A DNA stretch of 64,000 nt. Origin: Epiperipatus broadwayi. Its lineage: Eukaryota > Onychophora > Udeonychophora > Euonychophora > Peripatidae. A program made the translations under genes and the position numbers. Every line of letters starts with the position of its first letter. Position 1 is the first letter of the stretch. Positions 20,263 to 31,657 of this stretch are shown piece by piece. Where the stretch lies: NCBI GenBank assembly GCA_028023455.1, contig JAQFVV010000072.1:4360501-4424500 (forward strand). The letters run 5' to 3'. Under the pieces are notes generated by a model. It was not told the DNA's origin and searched no databases. It worked only from the letters and a program-made list of their open reading frames with translations.

Positions 20263-23200
20263 TTTTAAAGAAAAAGTTATTAAGTTAATATTAAATATGG
20301 TGTTTTTAGAAGATAAATTCTAATTTTTAAAGACAATATTTTTTTTTAATCTTTTAAAAAAGAGGAGTCATTTGTTTAAGAAAAAAAACTTAATGTAAGT
20401 AAATTTATTACAAATAAAAAAAAAAGAATTAAAAATTGATTAATCAAGCAATAAGGCACTTTAGGAAGTAAACAGCTTGAGGTAAGGAAAAACATTTTCT
20501 GAAAAGCATTTTAAAAAATCAATAGAAATGATGGTATAAAATGATTTAGATAATTACTTTATATCAGAAGAATGCTGGTCTAGTGAAGAGAACACAAAAA
20601 ATTAGAGTAACAGTACAGAATAACATATAATTAATTACAATTTTATGTGGAGAATTCAAATCCAGTAAGCTATACTTACAGTATCATCACATTTCAAAAT
20701 GAAATAGCAAATTAATGGTTTGTGCTTTCTTAAGATGTGTTGTTAGTTTACACTGTGTTCCTCTCTGCCCTATAATGTAGCATTGTAGAAGAAATGTTCC
20801 AAAGTCCATCCCTAAAAAAAAATTAATTAATATCACATCATCGAAGATATGTTTTTCATTATCTGGATATTTGTCTGACATTTGCGGATACATTCAAAAT
20901 TACACAAAATGTTTAATAGCCAAGCTGTAAGACAGGAGTGGGAAACCTTTTTTTTGTCTAGCATCATTTGGATATGTGGATCATACAAAATTATTGATTT
21001 AAAAGTTAGCCTGCTATATTTAATCAAAAATTTAATTAATTTACTACTAATTATTAGGGATGGGCAATCTTTTCAAGCAGATAATTTCAGCCTTCTCTTT
21101 TCAACTGAGGGTAATTTTTTTTTTTCTGAATTAAAAATAAAGGCACATCATTATTATTAATGACTACTCAACATTTATTGACAATTTTTCTAATTTATCT
21201 TGTAACTATTTTTCATGACATATTTATAATCTCAAAAATTTCTTTTTATGTTATAGATAGATTAATTCTACAGCAGTTAGGATCTAGTCTTTATAAGCCC
21301 TCCTTTAGAAAATGGTTTTGAATTTTCTGTTTGTTTTTTGAAATAATGTAACTTGATTTTACAGAGTTTTCTGATTTCTTTGTACTTTTTATGAAACATA
21401 TCTGCCACTTGATCAATTCCTTTCCATGTTTTTTATTTTAATATTTCTTTATTCCCCAACAATTCTGTAGCAATCAGAATGTTGATAAATAGCATTCTTC
21501 ATTAAATAAAATACTTTCCAAATATATCAGGCACATCAATTTACTAGTTCTTTCTATGGAAAAAATACATCTATTTCTCTTAAAATGTGTGATTTTCTGT
21601 CCCAATTTTTCTTATCTTACTCAGTGATAACTATTCTAAAAAAAATTAAATGCAAAATAAAACTAAATAAAATTTGTTTTATTTTTGCTAGTATATGTCC
21701 GACTGCAGAAATCACTATAAAAACAAAATGCCCTCAGTATTATAGATTAAATCTGTAGTCAAATAGACTGCACAGTATTTGTTGGTAATGTTGCATATCT
21801 GATAGAATAAGCTAGAACTATTATAAAAGTTGGAGGGAAGAAAGGATGTAAAGAGAAATGGATGTAGTTGAGAAAATAAATGTTTATTTTTCGTAACTCT
21901 TAATTCAATATTTGCACCACACACATATTTAAATAGAAGTTTTATACAGAGCCATTTTATATATGTTTTTGAAAATGTCAGTGGGCCATATTGAGAACTT
22001 TTAAGGGCCAGAGGTTCTCTACTTCCACTGTAAGTAGAGAGTGATGAAAAAAACTACTAATTTCAACCAGCCTCAAATGATGATTGCAGAAAGTAGAGTT
22101 TATCATTAATGACCTGCTGGTAATATTGATAGGGAAATCTGAAGATGAATCAATTGAGTAATGAAATATAATAAATTATCCTATGATTGCATATAAGAGA
22201 AAAAGTAATGTTAGGAAGTAAAAACTTCTGACTGTTCACAGATGGTAAGATTATTCTAATATATATCTTATAATTACTAATATCTTAAATTATAAATTCA
22301 ATATGTTTTTTTAAAATTTGTATTTTGTTATTTTGAAATGCATGAAGTAGAAACATTGATGAAGCATGGGGGGGGGGGGTAAGAAAGTGATATCTCTAAT
22401 CTACTTTCAATTGTTGAGAGATTAAGTATAATGGAAATATTATAAATCATAATGTTGAATGCCTGTTTGACATTATTACATCTTTTTAAATTTAAAAATT
22501 GTTAAGACTATTACATAATGTGGAGAATATCTACACATTTTTTTCTTACTGCTTGAAACAAACAATTGTTAAGTTTTAAATTTGGTTTCTCAATTTCCAG
22601 TCTTGAACTGCATCAATGGAATAAATGATTTAGATTGGTTAGTTTAATTGCACAATATCACATTTGACGTGGGTCCACAAGCTACTGCTTGATGCTGAAT
22701 GGGATTTCTAGCACTTAAAAATAGGATTTAAACCTGGATTTCTGGACATTCCTCAAAGATGTAGTAAGATTGCACCTGGAGGGATTTTGGTTAATTGTAT
22801 CAATTCCAAAGAAACAAAAATGGCCAGTGAGTTCAGGTCTTTTAAACCACTCTAAATATTATGTATATAGTGATAAGTGCATGTATTCACATGATAATGG
22901 ACAAAACATATATCTGAGATTAGGCAGATACACCAGCAATAGACTTATTAACTGATAAAGTCTTCAGTATTTTTATCACCAATATTTAAATTGAAATTAC
23001 TCTCAAATCCTATATAACAGAATTATTTATAGTTTATAGAAATAATTTAATTTATAGTTTAAAGGTAAATTAAATTAAGAACTGAAATATTTTTATATGC
23101 ATATTTCATATCTTATATCTTGATTCCTATATTTTTTATATATAGTTAAAATAGAATGATTTAGCATATAGATTTAAAACAATTAAAAAATAAATAATTG

Positions 23201-24024
23201 GAATATATTACTAGGTGCTCTTTTACATGTCAGTAAAGTATGTTCTATTTAAAAACACTTAATATTTATTTAAACAATATTACTACATTTAGTTTTACTT
23301 TCAAGCTAGTAAAATAATTATATCTATGTGATATTTGTAAATAAGTCAGGATCAAATACAATATGTTTGCGTTATAGGACAATATTTGTCAGATGTTTTA
23401 TTTTCATATTTTTATTAATTAATTGATAAAGTTATTAATCACTAGTTTAAATTATCACAATGAATTTATTTAATAATAGATTAGATATTTGTATCTTTAT
23501 TCTTGTATACATATATTCAGCAATCTTTTGCTACCCAAATAGCTATCACCAGTCATTAACAGAATTTGATATATATATATGGATTTTATATACTTCTATT
23601 TTATAGTTATGTAGATGACATTTAGAGTTAACTATGTTACAAATTGACTCTAATATTGTTGAGAATCACTTTAAATCCAAATGTTTACTAATGTATGACT
23701 TTATTTATGGTCTTAACATACCTGGTACATGGTAACCCTGAACTCATCATCTTTAGCAATCACAGTACAAATGTATAGCACAATTGGAAGTCTGCCTCTT
23801 TGAAATCAAATTACAAATGACTGATGATGAATGATGATTTGACATTATTTTTATTTGCTATTATTTGGTTTCTGCTTTATTGATGCAATTACAAATAACA
23901 TATCAAAGAGTGATCAGGAAAATAGATATTACTATTTATATTTCTCTATATTGACCTAAATTATAGTATTTTTTGAAATCATTGTAACATGCATACACAC
24001 CCACATATATATATAATATTAAGG
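20263..24024. other. 3.8 kb AT-rich stretch, no gene seen
   Basis: No reading frame with a recognisable domain. Short overlapping frames at 20687-21160, 21715-21924 and 22770-22955 have no supporting features. A G-run is present near 22370-22379. Confidence 0.5.
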
Positions 24025-24320
24025 AAATCAAGTCACCTATCCATGTAACCTAATTTAATAAGTTTGTATTATAAATATAATATAATAAGCATGCTAATAG
24101 CTCTAAAACAAGCTTTACAATAAATAATATGCTGGGCTTGAAGTGGTTTTTTAAATTCAGTATCTGAATGTCCTAGTGTGTCACTGATGTCAGCCAACAA
24201 CTCGAAAAGGGTTTGAGGATAGGGATAATTCTAGATAGAGATTTTAAATGCTTTCTCTTGTTGCATTTATTGTAAAACTTGTTTTAGAGCTATTAGTATG
24301 CTCATTATATATATCTCCAG
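24025..24320. repeat. foldback FB16 with RM1 flank and decayed hammerhead-like centre
   Basis: RM1 (GGAAATCAAGTCACCTATCC, from 24026) precedes arms of about 48 bp: AAGCATGCTAATAGCTCTAA with AACAAGCTTTACAATAAAT on the left (24085-24130), mirrored by ATTTATTGTAAAACTTGTTT and AGAGCTATTAGTATGCTCAT on the right (24262-24310). Between them is CTGATGT (24191-24197; A9 changed to T), followed by a GAAA at about 24212. Terminal sequences match FB5. Confidence 0.75.
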
Positions 24321-24888
24321 TATTAATATATTGTTAAAAGGAGGTTGCCTTGACAACAGTTTGAAATTGTTGATACTGTTGTCAAAGTGTTGATTAGTTT
24401 TTAATGATATATATATATATATGTGTGTACAATATGTAAATAATTAAAAATAATCAGTCTAAGCATTATTTTGATGGAAAAGGTGGGCTCTATTTCCACT
24501 ATAAAGATTATTTTAAAGACACTCTAAAGAGTCCAATTTTGATTGCTTCCATTAATCAGAATGATGGAATATAACTGAGAGAGACCTATAATTAAGCAAG
24601 ATATCGAAGCCTTAGAAAGAAAAGTTTGTTGTTGAAAATGTTAAAAAACAGTCTCGCAAAATAACAAATACATAGATAGAACAATGGGCCAGCATATTTT
24701 GGAAGTATTTCTCGTTGACAAATTGATTTATATAGTAATTGCAAAACTCATTTCCAGGGAATTAATATACATATATTTTTTTTCTTTATGGAATTGGAAT
24801 GTTTGCGAAAGACTTCCGCTGCTTACATTTTAATATTTGTCAGCACATTTTTTTTTTTAAAAAGTTACTCTTGCTAGAAAATTTGTAC
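24321..24888. other. no gene; one dispersed repeat fragment
   Basis: GGAGGTTGCCTTGACAACAG (24342) starts a repeat of about 50 bp also seen near 7333, 33135 and 34172. The rest shows nothing I can name. Confidence 0.45.
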
Positions 24889-25025
24889 AACAATAATAAA
24901 ACAGTCAAGCATTGGTGGTCGAGAGGTCAGTGACAGCTGCTTTACAAGCAGTTATCCCGGGTTAGCGGGTTCGCTTCCCGGCTGATGCTATGACACATGA
25001 GAAGAAAAAAAACAATAATAAAACA
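24889..25025 (+). mobile_element. tRNA-derived SINE, copy 1, with 15-bp target-site duplication
   Basis: The element (24904-25010) lies between two identical copies of AACAATAATAAAACA (24889-24903 and 25011-25025), which shows insertion by target-primed reverse transcription. It opens with GTC, then a tRNA-like body whose 5' GCATTGG pairs with 3' CTGATGC as an acceptor stem. There is an A-box-like TGGTCGAGAGG and a B-box-like GGGTTCGCTTCCC. After the body come about 13 nt (TATGACACATGAG) and an A-rich tail. The anticodon-like loop TTTACAA sits in a good stem, but the variable region is too long for an ordinary class I tRNA. Confidence 0.9.
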
Positions 25026-25203
25026 ATTGCATGCAAATTTATTATACAAATTGCATATCATTACTTACTGTGTATATCATAAGCAAAAAGAAAATATATT
25101 AACTGAATAAAGAATCTCAAATATGTGAACGTATAAGAAGAAAAATAATAGTAAATATCCAAACAACAAATAACGGAGATTAATTAGTATCTATTCTCAG
25201 TAC

Positions 25204-25206
<3 letters not shown>
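25026..25206. other. no feature seen
   Basis: AT-rich spacer between the SINE and the (GA)n tract. Confidence 0.5.

Positions 25207-25260
<54 letters not shown>
25207..25260. repeat. (GA)n microsatellite
   Basis: About 26 uninterrupted GA dinucleotides. Confidence 0.97.
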
Positions 25261-25263
<3 letters not shown>

Positions 25264-25499
25264 TTACTGGTTTTTATCTTTAAAAGAAGAATGTGTTAGT
25301 TTTTCAGTTATTTTAAATGAAGTTTACTAAAATAAAGCTTTTATTTTTAAATTTGAAGTCAAAAATTATCTTTTCGTAAAAATTTTTTTTCTTTTAAAAA
25401 ACAAGAAACGTAAGTAAAAAGTTGAATTAAAAGTTATAAATCAGTTATTCAAAAATAAGTTATTAATCACAACAACAGTAATTATTAATATATAAAAGA

Positions 25500-25840
25500 T
25501 AATCGAATACTTTATCGCTTGGGAGATCATATAACGTTCAAACACCGGAAGTGACAACTTTGAGTTGCGATCCGCGGTTCTTTAGTTCTTGAGTCCGTCA
25601 TTCTTCTGCTGCAATAAACTATTCAGGACAATAATTGTTTAGTATAGATAAATTATACATACACACATATAGTTGTGGGTCATACAGAGGGGAATAATTA
25701 AATGAATATAGCAATATTTAGCTGGGCGCGCTTTCGATACTGAGTACCAACCTCTGGAGATTAACCGGCTGGTTAATATTCCAGTGCATACTTACTGGGA
25801 CACTAATGTTTCTTTGATTGGTAACGTTAAAAAAAGTACA
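25500..25840. other. GC-richer patch of unknown origin
   Basis: This 340-bp stretch is visibly richer in G, C and CpG than its surroundings (CACCGGAAGTGACAAC, GATCCGCGGTTC, GGGCGCGCTTTCGATAC, AACCGGCTGG). CACCGGAAGTG resembles an ETS-type promoter site. An AATAAA lies at about 25612. It could be a host promoter or exon, or a solo LTR. I cannot decide, and no frame in it has a known domain. Confidence 0.3.
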
Positions 25841-26149
25841 GAATCGACTTTTCCTATACTATACAGCATTTCAGGATGATTTTTCGTATGACTGATTTGT
25901 CATATCCGATGATTCAGACAATGTTTTAAATAAATTACCCAATTTTTTAGTTAGTCTGTAGCAATCTTCTGTTAAAACTACTTATTTAAACAAACAATCA
26001 AATATTTAAACATATAAACAAATATAGTTAGATAATTCTTATATGTTAGACTATTTGACTTTAGAAAAAAATTGTAAACTTTATTTAAATTTTCCAATTA
26101 CGTACAACTGGTAGCAATAGTACACAGGTTAATATATAAACAAAGCATA
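25841..26149. other. no feature seen
   Basis: AT-rich spacer; nothing recognised. Confidence 0.5.
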
Positions 26150-26610
26150 GCAAAAACTCCATATAGTAGTGCCACCTGTGCTAAACAGATTAATCAATGG
26201 ATTCCAGAAGGCTTGTTCATAAAATTCGTATCTAATGCCTACTCATCCAATATCCCCAGACTAGTTTCTGGCTTGTGGCCTTCTTCAGTTAAAACATCAC
26301 ACAATCACCATTTCCTGTGCTTACAAAGCCATTAAAATGGCAGCAAATGCTCCAAAGAGTAGTAGTACCCAGTGCAAGCCTTAATAATCCATGTATGCAA
26401 GAAAATTTGTGTATCCTAAGATATAGGTGCAGTACTCTCAGATCAAAGGCTTCTCACTGATGAAAGCTATAAGCTATAAACTAGTCTGGGGGTAATGGAT
26501 GAGTAAGCATTATATAAAGATTTTATACACAAATCTTGCATTCATTGGTTACTAAGGCTTGCACCAGGTGGCTAATGTACTGAGAGTTTGCTATTGTTTT
26601 AGGTTAGAAT
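26150..26610. repeat. rearranged FB7-family foldback (FB17)
   Basis: The left part (26150-26288) matches the left arm of FB7 (CCACCTGTGCTAAACAGA, TCCCCAGACTAGTTTCTGG) up to the middle of the hammerhead-like motif, where it breaks off at CTTCAGTTAAAACATCAC. The right part (26430-26600) resembles the right arm, with CTGATGA (26457-26463) but TAAA instead of GAAA, and ends in GCACCAGGTGGC. Between them is GTAGTACCCAGTGCAAGCC-type sequence shared with FB10. It appears to be built from two related elements. Confidence 0.7.
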
Positions 26611-27465
26611 ATACATAATGTTTAAAGTGGTATTATTCTCATCTCTATTTCAGATATTACTGGCCTGACCTATGACAGTACTAACAGGAGAATTGAATCT
26701 GGACCTTTAGATTCTTCAATACCAATAGTCAAATGTAATTGAAAATTTAATTAAAGTTTAAACAATTTTTCTAGACATATATGCACATCTAAAATGCCAT
26801 CTCCACAAACCTTCAGGCAAACCAATTAGAATCCATAGTTTTTTAAATACTCAAGTAAATATATTTACAAAAAAAGTCAAACAGCCTTTAAAAAAATCAC
26901 TGTAGGCCAAAGACTTTGCCAACAGAAACCCAAAGACAAACACTGAAAAAGATTATTATATATGCAGCAATATGTATATTGACATATGTGTAATCACACT
27001 CAATTAATGCATGTGTTTGACCTGGGTTGAATCTAAATAAATTTAGAAATTTTGAGGTGATTGAGAATTATCAAGAAAATTTAGTATTTTTTCCCTTTTA
27101 ACAATTATTTACATAGCTAATCTAGCTAGCCATCCAATTATTGATCAGTAAAAGGAAGTGTAAATATTGTTAGTTAGGCAATAAAACAAAGAAATATAAA
27201 ATCCATTATTAACTGTTGTCATGTCAGACCAAATTTTTACATAAATTTGTAAAGTTTGTTAACAAAATCTTTATGTGTGTGCATGCATGTGGTCAGACAG
27301 TAAGTAAATAAACTACATTCTAAAAAAATTAAATTATGCCAATATGCAGATTAATAAAAGCATGCTAATTTGAAAAAGTATGCAAATTTGGGCTGATCTT
27401 GCAAATTAAGTAAAGGTAACATATATACTAACTAATATTAAATATAATTAATTCCATGGATATAA
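26611..27465. other. no gene seen
   Basis: AT-rich DNA without a domain-bearing frame. ATATTACTGGCCTGACC near 26652 resembles TGTTGCTGGCCTAATC near 3287 and may mark an old dispersed repeat. Confidence 0.4.
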
Positions 27466-27897
27466 AGTGGAGTTGGGCTGGACATATTGCTAGAAAAAAT
27501 GATAATAGATGGACAACTGAAATCTTAAACAGGATTTTAAGAGATTGTAAAAGACCCAGAAAGAGACTACATGTGAGATGGATAGATGAAATAAGAAAGT
27601 GTGCAGGAGTGAAGTGAAAAAGGGAGGCTAGAGATCAGAGAGGATGGATTGAACTTGGAGAGACCTTCATCCTGAAGTGGATTGATAATAGTTGACAATG
27701 ATTTTAAAGTATACAGGATTTTAAGAGATTGTAAAAGACCCAGAAAGAGACTACATGTGAGATGGATAGATGAAATAAGAAAGTGTGTAGGAGTGAAGTG
27801 AAAAAGGGAGGCTAGAGATCAGAGAGAATGGATTGAACTTGGAGAGACCTTCATCCTGAAGTGGATTGATAATAGTTGACAATGATTTTAAAGTATA
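27466..27897 (+). pseudogene. RTE LINE 3' end with a 184-bp tandem duplication
   Basis: The sequence starts at the codons for KWSWAGHIAR of the RTE ORF and runs through the C-terminal basic block (RPRKR, RWIDEIRKC) and the ORF end to a TGACAATGATTTTAAAGTATA tail. The unit 27530-27713 is then repeated as 27714-27897 with only a couple of substitutions (GTGTGCAGG to GTGTGTAGG, AGAGGATGG to AGAGAATGG). The duplication begins inside the coding region and includes non-LINE tail sequence, so it happened after insertion. A TGA replaces the tryptophan codon in VWRRE in both copies, so the fragment was already dead. Confidence 0.88.
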
Positions 27898-28540
27898 CTT
27901 GTATTTAAATAATATTAGATATGTATATAAGTGGCAGTACTAGTATATTATTGTGAAGTGCAGTATTTAGGTAGTGGCATGTGCAATAATGTAAATAGCA
28001 GTGCATGCAAATAATGGTGCCATAAAGTGAACAATTTAGTATACCAATAAGAGAATGAAAGAAAGTTCTTTAAACACATCTACATGCATGTTTATTGTCA
28101 GACAATCAGCGAGCAAGCTAATTGAATTACTTAAGTTATACTAACATATTAATATTTTATATAGAGAATGTAAATAAACTCTAGTTCTTAAATTTATTCT
28201 TTGACTCATGTAATTTATTCAATAAGAAATAAGGTATATATAACTTCCCTGTATATAGCAACTATTTGTTAACTGTATTGCCTCTCCTTCATTGTTCCTC
28301 CATGAAGGATTGCTAAAAATGTGCCTGTGGTTGAGATATACATAATAAATCTGTTTCAGCATTGTCATCAATAATCTCATCTAGGTTTGTAAATCCCTCT
28401 CCTTAGTTGCTGCAGGAACTTCTGATAACACCCCAGTATTATGTACAAAGCGCTTTTTAAATATATACCAAAATTTGATACCATTTGACTGGTTAATTTA
28501 TTATATAGGTCTAAAATATTTGAATACAAATATAATTTGT
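27898..28540. other. no gene seen
   Basis: AT-rich DNA, no domain-bearing frame and no clear repeat. Confidence 0.5.
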
Positions 28541-28970
28541 ATATATACACTTGGAGTTTAGATGTGATTATAGGGGATTTGAATACAGACTTTCAAGCTT
28601 CTTTCAGCTATCTACTTTATCTCACACATGGCCACACACATATGGAAAAGATAAAGGATCTCTAATAACATTGGTATCAACAAGAGATTTGGGTGTTCCA
28701 TCATCAGATTTTCAATGTTATGGATTGCTGAAGAGTTGGAGAGTGGAGTATATTGAAGCACGTCCATTAAAATTTGATTTGTTATCTTAATACAAATCAA
28801 GCACTGATTATATATGTGTGTGGTAGATGATCTAGACCAACTGATGATTGCTGGTCAAACACAAAATACATATAATGGAGATCGTTTATCTATTTTACAT
28901 GTGTGTGGTCATGTGTATCAGTTGTGTGAGATAAAATGGATAGCTGAAAGGAGCTAGACAGATCTATAAT
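28541..28970. repeat. dispersed foldback FB18 (copy 1)
   Basis: The outer halves are inverted: CAGCTATCTACTTTATCTCA and ACACATGGCCACACACAT on the left (28606-28641), against ATGTGTGTGGTCATGTGT and GAGATAAAATGGATAGCTG on the right (28900-28947). The middle (CATCAACAAGAG-type, GAAGAGTTGGAGAGTGGAG, CGTCCATTAAAATTTG, GACCAACTGATGATTGCTGG) recurs at 57.06-57.55 kb and in part at 60.03-60.19 kb. Two short overlapping frames across it arise from the repeat and are not genes. Confidence 0.75.
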
Positions 28971-29629
28971 AAATGAAAATATAGCCATAGGAACCAAGGG
29001 AAGGAATCCTATTTTAATGTTGCAATCTTCTTAGAGGGTGGATGGTGGTCAGGAAATATGTCTGTTGTTTGCATTAGATTCTATATCTAATGAGAACATA
29101 GCCTCACCATCGATATCATCTAAAGTAATTATTAAATTGAAAGGCTGCAAACCTCTTGTACTTATTATAATTATAATACTTATCTGACAGCCAATCAGAT
29201 GTTATGATGGCTGTTTGAATAGCGATCAAACCATAAATACAAGACAAAGATTTTTACAAGAAAAGGGTAGTCCAACCTCTTTTTCACTTGTCTTTTTATA
29301 TATCTAAGCCAGTCTAAAGCATTTAGGTTTGAAAGCATGAAACTTTAAATATCTTCACATTTAACTCACTGAGTCTAAATTACAAACAAACAGTGCAAAA
29401 TCCTATGATTTACTACACAGTAGTTTTTAGATGTTATAAATTGCAGTAACCGTAATTATAAAAAATAGTAAAAAAAAAATATTGCATCCTTCACTAAGAG
29501 AGCAACAATTAATGATAGATTAAACCTTGATTGAATAGCCTGTTATCATATGCATAAAATATAAATGCTGAAAGCTAAATTAATCAATATAATAAATCAA
29601 ATACACCAATTCAACAATAATTTACTAAC
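28971..29629. other. no gene seen
   Basis: AT-rich DNA; no recognisable frame or repeat. Confidence 0.5.
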
Positions 29630-29768
29630 AACATTTTCCTGTACGTCTTGCATTGTTAGCCGAGAGGTATTGCAGCTGCCATGCAAGCAAGTAGTTGGTT
29701 GCAGATGGTTGTGGGTTTGCGTCCCGGCCGATGCTATGACATATGGAAAAAAAAAACATTTTCCTGTA
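29630..29768 (+). mobile_element. tRNA-derived SINE, copy 2, with 14-bp target-site duplication
   Basis: The element (29644-29754) is bounded by AACATTTTCCTGTA at 29630-29643 and 29755-29768. The body has an A-box-like TTAGCCGAGAGG and a B-box-like GGGTTTGCGTCCC. A tRNA-like acceptor pairing GCATTGT/CCGATGC has one mismatch at its inner end. An enlarged variable arm follows, then GCTATGACATATGG and an A-tail. It matches copy 3 closely and copy 1 less closely. Confidence 0.92.
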
Positions 29769-30300
29769 ACTAATTATATATTTGCATAATTAATTAAGTT
29801 ACTTATAAATATACATAAACAAATCGAATTGATGCAATCTACAAACAATAGTGCTGAAAACATTTATCAATTTGATTACTGTATTATGTAAAACAAATTA
29901 ATAAGTGGCTTTGTAGAATATATGATTACATTTAGCTGTATGCAAATAGACTGGTGTATGTATGACCATTGTGTTATTAGGTTAAATATATTTAAGATGT
30001 TAATACACGATGAACAAATTGTTCATGAGATATTGATTGTGTTATAAGCAACTGATAAGAATTGTTTGATTCAAACTTTATATATTGTGCAGAATAATTT
30101 GCTCATTTTTTCACATGGTATAATGATCACAAATAGATTGCGTTTAGTATTATGATTACTGATTTACATCAATTCAATTTGTTTACACACACAAATATCC
30201 CTGTTCCACACATATATAAATATACAAACAAATAAATATTACAAAATACAGTAATTAATTTTTTTTAAAAAGAACAAAAAATATAAACGTCGCTTAGGAG
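29769..30300. other. no gene seen
   Basis: AT-rich DNA with no recognised feature. Confidence 0.5.
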
Positions 30301-30301
30301 C

Positions 30302-30332
30302 GCTTTCGACTATCCTCCTAGTCTTTGTCAAC
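30302..30332 (-). promoter_or_regulatory. PLE 3'-end hairpin with hammerhead-like core
   Basis: On the minus strand this reads GTTGACAAAGACT, a 10-nt loop (AGGAGGAT region), then AGTCGAAAGC. GACT pairs with AGTC. The arrangement resembles hammerhead CUGANGA, stem II, GAAA, with C3 changed to U and G8 to A. Equivalent hairpins follow the other PLE frames. Confidence 0.45.
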
Positions 30333-30600
30333 TAATACTTTGAAAGGCCAACTTTTCCATAATTCCATGATCTTAACGTTTGCTGCCTGCCTATTGATTA
30401 AATGTTGCTTGTATTTATATATTAACATAGCTTCCTTGATTTTTATTTTATTATTATTTCTTTCAGTTTGCAATATTTTTAGGTTATTATAATTGAAATC
30501 AAAACCATATATACATGATTTATTATGGTCATAAAAAACGGAAGCTGATAAATTATCATTATATTTAGAATTTTGTTTCATGCATATATAACAATAGCAT
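30302..30600 (-). pseudogene. PLE fragment: C-terminal end of a GIY-YIG-type Penelope protein
   Basis: The minus-strand frame 30581-30318 (87 residues) aligns by eye with the last part of the PLE protein at 40.95 kb. VFYDHNKSCIYGFDFN corresponds to IIFDHNKTCNYGFKFN, LKILQTERNNNKIKIKEAM to the IKIIQIER..KIKEAM segment, and HLINRQAANVK to LMNKQSANIK. This is the end of the endonuclease domain and the C-terminal extension. The reverse transcriptase and the GIY-YIG signature itself are missing, because the copy is 5'-truncated near 30600. It belongs to a PLE lineage distinct from the cluster at 41-51 kb. The hairpin motif shared by PLE ends (30302-30332) overlaps the stop codon. Confidence 0.8.
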
Positions 30601-31527
30601 TATATAAACTAATAGTTAGAAAAAATATAGAAAAGCAAAGTTTAGTCAAGTGAGAAATAGAATGGAGATGGGTGTAATAAAATTACACAATAAGAATATA
30701 TATATATAATAAAAGATTGAATATAGCGACTTAATGGAGATGTGTACATTATTAAAATGGTAATAATACTTCAAGCTGCCACATAACTCATAAGTTTGGG
30801 CATAAAAAATATGAATCAAGTTTACTGATTAAATAAATATAGTTGGTATAAAAAGGAGGGGGGGGATATACATTTGAAGTTAATCTTTTATAATTTTGTA
30901 TTTGGTATTTAATATGTAATTCGTAAATTTGGATGTGAAAAATGAGATAATCAACTATATTGGTTAAATAAATATAGTTGGTATAAGAAACGTTTATTTG
31001 TATGTGAATTTATGAAATGAAAATTACGTACGTATAATTTTAAATATGTATGTTTACAAGATATTTTTCATATTTGCAGAGGTATAAAAATTATATTACA
31101 ATATATGATTTATTTCCCTTAACAAATAAATAAATAGAATATTGTAGGATAAACTAGAAATAGATTTCAAATATTTATCATGGAGCGAAACAATTAGAAA
31201 AGCACATTACATTTAAAATGGAGAGCTTTTTTTCAATGAATAAATAAATAAAACTTTATCGCTTATTTACTTTGAATAATATTTCAAACATAGTTTAAGT
31301 AATCTTTTATTACTGAAGTTATTAATACAATACGTTCAACGTATAAAGAACGAAATTACTGAAGTTAATATATACATAAAAATTGAATAATATGAAATTT
31401 TTTTTTTATTGTTTATAAATTAATAATTTACTTTTAGTTTAGTACTTACTTCAAAGAAGATCAATAGCGTTTATGTTTCAGACATATAAACTGAAAGATT
31501 ATAAATTTAAAATTTGAAAAACAAAAC
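30601..31527. other. no gene seen
   Basis: AT-rich DNA. A short motif ATAAATATAGTTGGTATAA occurs twice (about 30832 and 30967). Confidence 0.45.
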
Positions 31528-31657
31528 AAAATGGTTGTCTTGCGTTGTTAGCCAAGAGGTATCGCAGCTGCCATGCAAGCAAGTAGTTGGTTGCAGACGG
31601 TTGTGGGTTCGCGTCCCGGCCGATGCTATGACATATGAAAAAAAAAAAAAAATGGTT
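31528..31657 (+). mobile_element. tRNA-derived SINE, copy 3, with 9-bp target-site duplication
   Basis: The element (31537-31648) lies between AAAATGGTT at 31528-31536 and 31649-31657. It starts GTCTTGCGTTGTTAGCC, contains an A-box-like TTAGCCAAGAGG and a B-box-like GGGTTCGCGTCCC, and ends GCTATGACATATG plus about 15 A. It is very similar to copy 2. Confidence 0.9.

Noticed and set aside
24904-25010. Functional tRNA gene (Val-like TAC anticodon loop)
   Set aside because: The acceptor and anticodon arms pair, but the variable region is too long, the T stem has a mismatch, and the unit has an A-tail and a 15-bp target-site duplication. Two diverged copies behave likewise, so it is a SINE.
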